This document shows, piece by piece, positions 59,830-64,000 of a stretch of DNA of 64,000 nucleotides. Numbering within the stretch: position 1 is the stretch's first letter; every line of letters begins with the position of its first letter. The notes beneath the pieces were generated by a model. That model had not been told where the DNA came from and made no database searches. It saw only the letters and a list, made by a program, of their open reading frames with translations. This DNA is from Prorocentrum cordatum (Eukaryota > Sar > Dinophyceae > Prorocentrales > Prorocentraceae). A program made the position numbers and the translations under genes. The DNA lies in NCBI GenBank assembly GCA_963575745.1, contig CAUYUJ010015746.1, positions 52,501 to 116,500 of the forward strand. The letters run 5' to 3'.

Positions 59830-60655
59830 GGAGGACCAGTGTAAACCCAAAGGCCATCAAGGATGTTGGAATTAACCCTCCCTCCAAGTTCCCTCTTCAT
59901 CGGCCCCTGCAACGGTTCGTTTCCATGGAAGGAACTGTCCTCTGGATTTCCACGCCACGGACGACCTGGAATCGTGCCAGAACGCGTTTCTTGGGACTTC
60001 GACACCGCGAGTCAACATAACCGCTGCGCCCGCATAATCCTGATTTTTTCCTCAACGCGATTGCCATGGTGATCCATGAAACTCTTGCACACGTTTAGAA
60101 CGAATGTGCGCGGCGCTAAAGCGAGAACCACATTTTGGAAAAGAACCGCCCTCAATCCGTGAAGGTGATGCAATTGTTTAGAGCGAATGTGCGCGGCGCT
60201 AGGGCGAGAACCAGAATTTGAAAACGACCCGCCCTCAATCCGTGAACATGTTGCACATGTTTAAAGCGAATGTGCGCCGCGCTACGGCGAGAACCACATC
60301 AAAAAAAACACCCGCCCTCAATGCGTGAAGCTCTTGCGAGCTTTTAAAACGAACGTGCGCGGCACTAAGGCGAGAACCACAATTTGAAAACCATCCGCCC
60401 TCAATCCGTGAAGCTCTTGTAAATATTTGAAATGAATGTGCGCGGCGCTAAGGCGAGAACCACATTTTGAAAAGGAACCGCCCTCGTGAAACTCTTCCAA
60501 CTGTTTAAACCGAATGTGGGCCGCGCTCTGGCGAGAGCCACATTTTGAAAACCACCCGCCCTCCATCTGTGAAACTGTTGTCAATGTTTAAGGTTCAGAC
60601 TCATAAAACTAGCCTCGGGGTGCGACAGGGAGAAGCTATTTATAAGGAAAAGGAA
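59830..60655 (+). repeat. 83-bp minisatellite composite, copy D
   Basis: The head (59833-60090) is shorter than in copy C. Six units have anchors at 60107, 60189, 60272, 60355, 60438 and 60516, a period of 82-83 bp. The tail (about 60590-60655) has CTCGGGGTGCGACAGGGA and passes into (GGA)n at 60656-60775. Confidence 0.88.
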
Positions 60656-60799
60656 TGGAGGAGGAGGAGGAGGAGGAGGAGGAGGAGGAGGAGGAGGAGG
60701 AAGAGGAGGAGGAGGGGGACGAGGTGGAGGAGAAGGAGGAGAAGGAGAAAAGAGGAGGAGCAGGAGGAGGAGTGAACGCCCCCTGAAGCGTCCCGGTGC

Positions 60800-62063
60800 C
60801 ACCTGCTCAGACCGAGGACGCGGTGCAGCAAGAGCGCGGACGCGAACAACAACGGGGGAAGTAACGTAATCGTGAGGGGAGCGCCGATCTCTCCCTGCAT
60901 GGGGTCGGATACGGTCTCAGAGCAGGACGACAGTCCTTGAAATCGCAGCCTTTGAACATGGAGACGCCGCAGGTGGCGGCGAGGTGGATGTGCAGTACGT
61001 GAGGGGCGCCGAAGGGTCGAGGAGCTTGCCGCCGAAGATGGTTGCAAACTGGCGGAGGCACCTCTCGGACTGCAGGCCCGAGACCAGGTCCTCGAAGTAT
61101 ACGTCATTGGCGTACTCGGGAACCTGGTCGTCAGTGTGATCCTCTTCCTCTCCATGCTGCGTGGCGCTGGAGTCGAAGATGCGGTTTTCGCTCTTCGCGA
61201 TCCTGGAGACCATCCTTTCGGCCTCCCTGTCCCTCGCATCGCACTCACTGCCGATCTCATTGAAGAAATCTTCCTCTGTCCGCGACAGCTGCGCCTCGAA
61301 TGTCCCCATGTTCGTCCCCATGCTATGCTGCAACGTTCCAGTCTGGAGACCCGTGATCTTGATAGTCTCCTCGATCATGATGACGGCGCCAAGCGTGTCT
61401 GTGGTAACGAAGCTGGCGCTCATGGTAGTCTGGATCTCTTCTCGCCAACGATCTTGGACAGCGTGTGGGAGGTCTGCAGCCTTTCCTCGAAGAGGCGCCC
61501 CATCATGTCGTGGAACTGTTTCACGATGAGCTCCATGTTGCTATCCAACGCTGTCTCGTGGGACAGCGCGCATGTGAAGAGAAGGACATTTGAACCAGAA
61601 TGGCTAGATTATCCTGTGCATTGAAGAACGTGCCAGCCCTGTGGAATCGTTCTGGTACCCGATGTGGGCCTGGTGCATGAAGTCGTCGTCGGCGTCCGTG
61701 TTGAGTAGGTGGGAGTTCAGCTCATAATAGGGGACTCGGGAATCGTGGATGCCTTGTCCCCGCTTATGCACGGCGTTGGCGTTCACAGTGTCTGCCCAGG
61801 ACCTCATGCCAGACTCCGTCGTCAGCCGATTGCGATGCTGCGCAGTATTGCGACTCAGCAGCTGTGATGGCGCGTGCGTGGGTCTTAGCTTAACGTCGAC
61901 CTGGTGCAGGGACGAGTACGTGTATATGGCTAGCTGGTCGGTCCCGGGTGTTGTCAAGCTGGCGAGCGCGATCAGCACGTGCACGGATAGCCCAAAGAGA
62001 GCGTATCCCACGAGGTCTGAAGGCGCCAGACACCGCTGATACAGAGGAAGAAATCGTCGAAGT
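60800..62063 (-). pseudogene. Decayed membrane-protein-like host gene
   Basis: Coding-quality segments run along the minus strand but switch frame: LAPSDLVGYALFGLSVHVLI to SSMHRII* (62063-61604, starting after an in-frame stop, no ATG); GTFFNAQDNLAILVQM near 61600; TALDSNMELIVKQFHDMMGR to LSKIVGEKR (about 61560-61450); EEIQTTMSASFVTTDTLGAV to a stop at 60917; and a last hydrophobic stretch ITLLPPLLFASALLLHRVLG near 60860. At about 61453 the text fits a 2-base insertion. The order suggests an N-terminal membrane segment, a soluble part with a helical middle (EAQLSRTEEDFFNEIG) and a second hydrophobic stretch. No family is recognised. Introns could explain some switches, but the breaks lack clear splice sites and are too close together, so a pseudogene is favoured. 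Confidence 0.45.
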
Positions 62064-63499
62064 CATCGCCGGTGCCGCAACCGCCGCCACTGCAGCGAAG
62101 AGGGGGAGGAGGAGGAGGAGGAGGAGGAGGAGGAGGAGGAAATTCACAAAGGAACGCTGTGGCACAGCCCTCCGCGCGTGCAGAGTCGCGGCTCCCTCCT
62201 GAAGGAGATGCTGTGGGCCAGCATGGCTACGGAGGAGGAGGAAAGGAGATGGAGAGAGGGGGAGGGGGGGTGGCGGGAGAGAGGGCTGGCGGGGTCGAGG
62301 GTGAGGGAGGCAGGGGGAGGATGAGGAGGAACGAGACTTGCGGGGCTGGCAATGGTGAGAGAAAGCATCGATTAGGGGGCCACATCGTCTCAACGAATGC
62401 TCAAACATAGTCAAGCATCGTCAGAAAGTAATCAACAAATCGTTCTCGGATAATTTTTTGACTAGTTGTGAATATTCCTCCTGTGTAGGGACATGCCCGA
62501 CTTAAGCCGACCCTGAGCCTGAGCCGCGCGCTTCGGAAATGTTCTGGCCCCTCTCGTGAGCAGGGACCGACCGTCCCGGCATTCCTATAGGCCTAACGCG
62601 ACATGTCCTTAGAACCCCAAAACGTTCTATGAACAAAAACGAGGTTCTCGTAACACAAGCCGATGTACAAAAACAAAACAATCTCAGTCAGAAATGTTCT
62701 AGAAGCATTTCGCGCAGACCACAACAGGTTCTTAGAACATAATTTGGTGGGCCTGTAGGCGAGCCAGGACGCTTCGCCACGGCTTAACTCTCGTCATCCT
62801 TGGCGCGCGGGTTGGCCCAGGCGGACTGGCCGCGGCTGCCGACGGGCGCCGCGCGGCCCCTGCCGCCACGCCACTGCAAGCACGGCGGTGGTCCCGGCGG
62901 GCCTGGTGGAAGCCAGTCACGGTCGCGCCGGCAGGGCCGCGAGCTGGCGTCGCCCTCGGCCAGGGGCGGGCCAGCGCTCAGGCCCGCTCGCTCTCGTCAG
63001 GCTGGTCTTAGGTTGGGCATGTCCTCCTGCGGGCGGATTTTGGACAAACTTTTTTGTCAAAGCAGTATGCCAAAATAGCAGAAAATACAGAAGCACCCTC
63101 CCCAGATTATTTGCTGGTTATTTGTTGATCTTCCTCCTGTAGAGGGACGTGCCCGACTTAAGGCTGGTCGGCCGCGGGCTTGAAGTCCTTGTCCAACGTC
63201 GGGCTCTCGCCGCGCCCCGGCCACTCACTTCTACTGTGAGCGGCCGAAGCCTGCAGATCTTGAGCCGTTCCGCGACGTGCGTCGACCTGCAGAGCGCGAA
63301 GATCTAAAGCGACAAATCGATCTCCCTGCGTTTCAGCGGGGCCCCTCCGAACTCTGCCGGCGGGGCGCGCCGCGGGGCGGACCCGTTCTGGCTCTGGCTC
63401 GCCGGGGCCCCAGCTGGCAAAGAGACGCCGCACTTCCCGGGCGCCTTCCTCCGCGCTGGGCGCGCTCGCGCGCGGCGCGCATCCTCCAGCCCCCGCCCC
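62064..63499. other. No gene; GGA run and a short direct repeat
   Basis: (GGA)n lies at 62107-62140 and purine-rich DNA at 62228-62340. TTCCTCCTGT...GGGAC(A/G)TGCCCGACTTAAG occurs at about 62476-62505 and 63131-63162, with an inverted, weaker copy near 63009. No coding domain was seen. Confidence 0.55.
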
Positions 63500-63690
63500 C
63501 CCAGACATCCGACGTCTCGATTTTTTTTCGAGACACGGGCCCCCGACCTCCCGACCACTTCCGCGGGGCCGGTTTTTCGTCCCGAGCCGTTTGTTGACGG
63601 CCCCGAGGCCCGGCGAGGGCCTCGAGAGGCCGCAAACCACGAAAAACCTCCGTCCCGATGTTTTCGAGACGCCCGATCTCTGGGTCGGGT
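63500..63690 (-). repeat. Dispersed repeat with conserved peptide, copy 2
   Basis: Minus frames read RPLEALAGPRGRQ and FRGL. GACGGCCCCGAGGCCCGGCG and TTTTCGAGAC blocks match 58215-58420. A hairpin GTCTCGATTTTTTTTCGAGAC lies at about 63513-63533. Confidence 0.6.
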
Positions 63691-64000
63691 GCGGGCGAAG
63701 CCTGCGTGGGGGGCGCCCAGGCATGGGGCCCCCGCGCGCGCGGGCGGGCCGGCGCGCGAGCCGGCGCTGCATCGCGGCTCCGCGCGCTCGGCCCGGGTCG
63801 GAGCCCGAGGCCAAAGAGAGAAGAACAGACAGTGCACCTGGGGCGCAGCTGGCGAAGCTGAGCTGTGCGCAGGCGCACGCACGCAGGCGCGCGCCCAGAG
63901 CTGGTCGCCATGGTGAACGTGCGCGGTGTAGGCGCGAATGCGTGATCGTTCGCTCGCTCTCTTTTTTTTTTTTTCTCTCTCTCTCTCTCTTTCTCTGTTT
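63691..64000. other. GC-rich DNA ending in a T-run and (CT)n
   Basis: No gene recognised. 63961-63990 is a T-run followed by (CT)n at the right edge. Confidence 0.6.

Noticed and set aside
1-64000. tRNA, rRNA or snRNA genes
   Set aside because: None recognised by eye on either strand; a covariance-model search would be needed to exclude short ones.

Overview
The window looks like dinoflagellate nuclear DNA. The strongest sign is a perfect copy of the 22-nt dinoflagellate spliced leader at 10151-10172. The GC-rich coding regions, abundant GGA/TCC microsatellites, large intact retrotransposons and scarcity of host genes agree. A species cannot be named from the sequence alone; large core dinoflagellate genomes such as Prorocentrum or Polarella are plausible.

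Layout: 1-5037 (minus) is a LINE with an ORF1 and an ORF2 that stays open to the left edge (LINE-A). 5038-9890 is non-coding and holds microsatellites, a minisatellite composite and two inverted 176-bp TA-flanked MITEs. 9892-17438 is an inverted-repeat element split by a complete second LINE (LINE-B, 10150-17275, plus strand), which has 15-bp target-site duplications and the spliced leader at its 5' end. 17439-20991 holds repeats and a hAT-like MITE. 20992-30772 (minus) is a full-length Ty1/Copia element with near-identical LTRs, a tRNA-iMet-like primer site and one 3002-codon gag-pol frame.

From 30.8 to 48.9 kb almost everything is repeat: an 83-bp minisatellite composite, a 73-bp array, a CTGAGG hexamer array, three foldback or MITE-like elements, an 88-bp array, arrays based on CCAAGAGGCC, and a decayed endonuclease fragment. 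48.9-54.1 kb (minus) carries a PIF1-like helicase of Helitron-like type, followed by a tandem zinc-ribbon region separated from it by a stop codon and a frame change. 54.1-64 kb holds more dispersed repeats, two more copies of the 83-bp composite, and a decayed membrane-protein-like gene (about 60.9-62.0 kb).

The genes do not form a host pathway. They are three autonomous transposon types (LINE with APE endonuclease, RT and RNase H; Copia; helicase element) plus non-autonomous elements nested within one another. The most informative locus is LINE-B: its structure implies that a trans-spliced, leader-capped LINE mRNA was reverse transcribed and reinserted.
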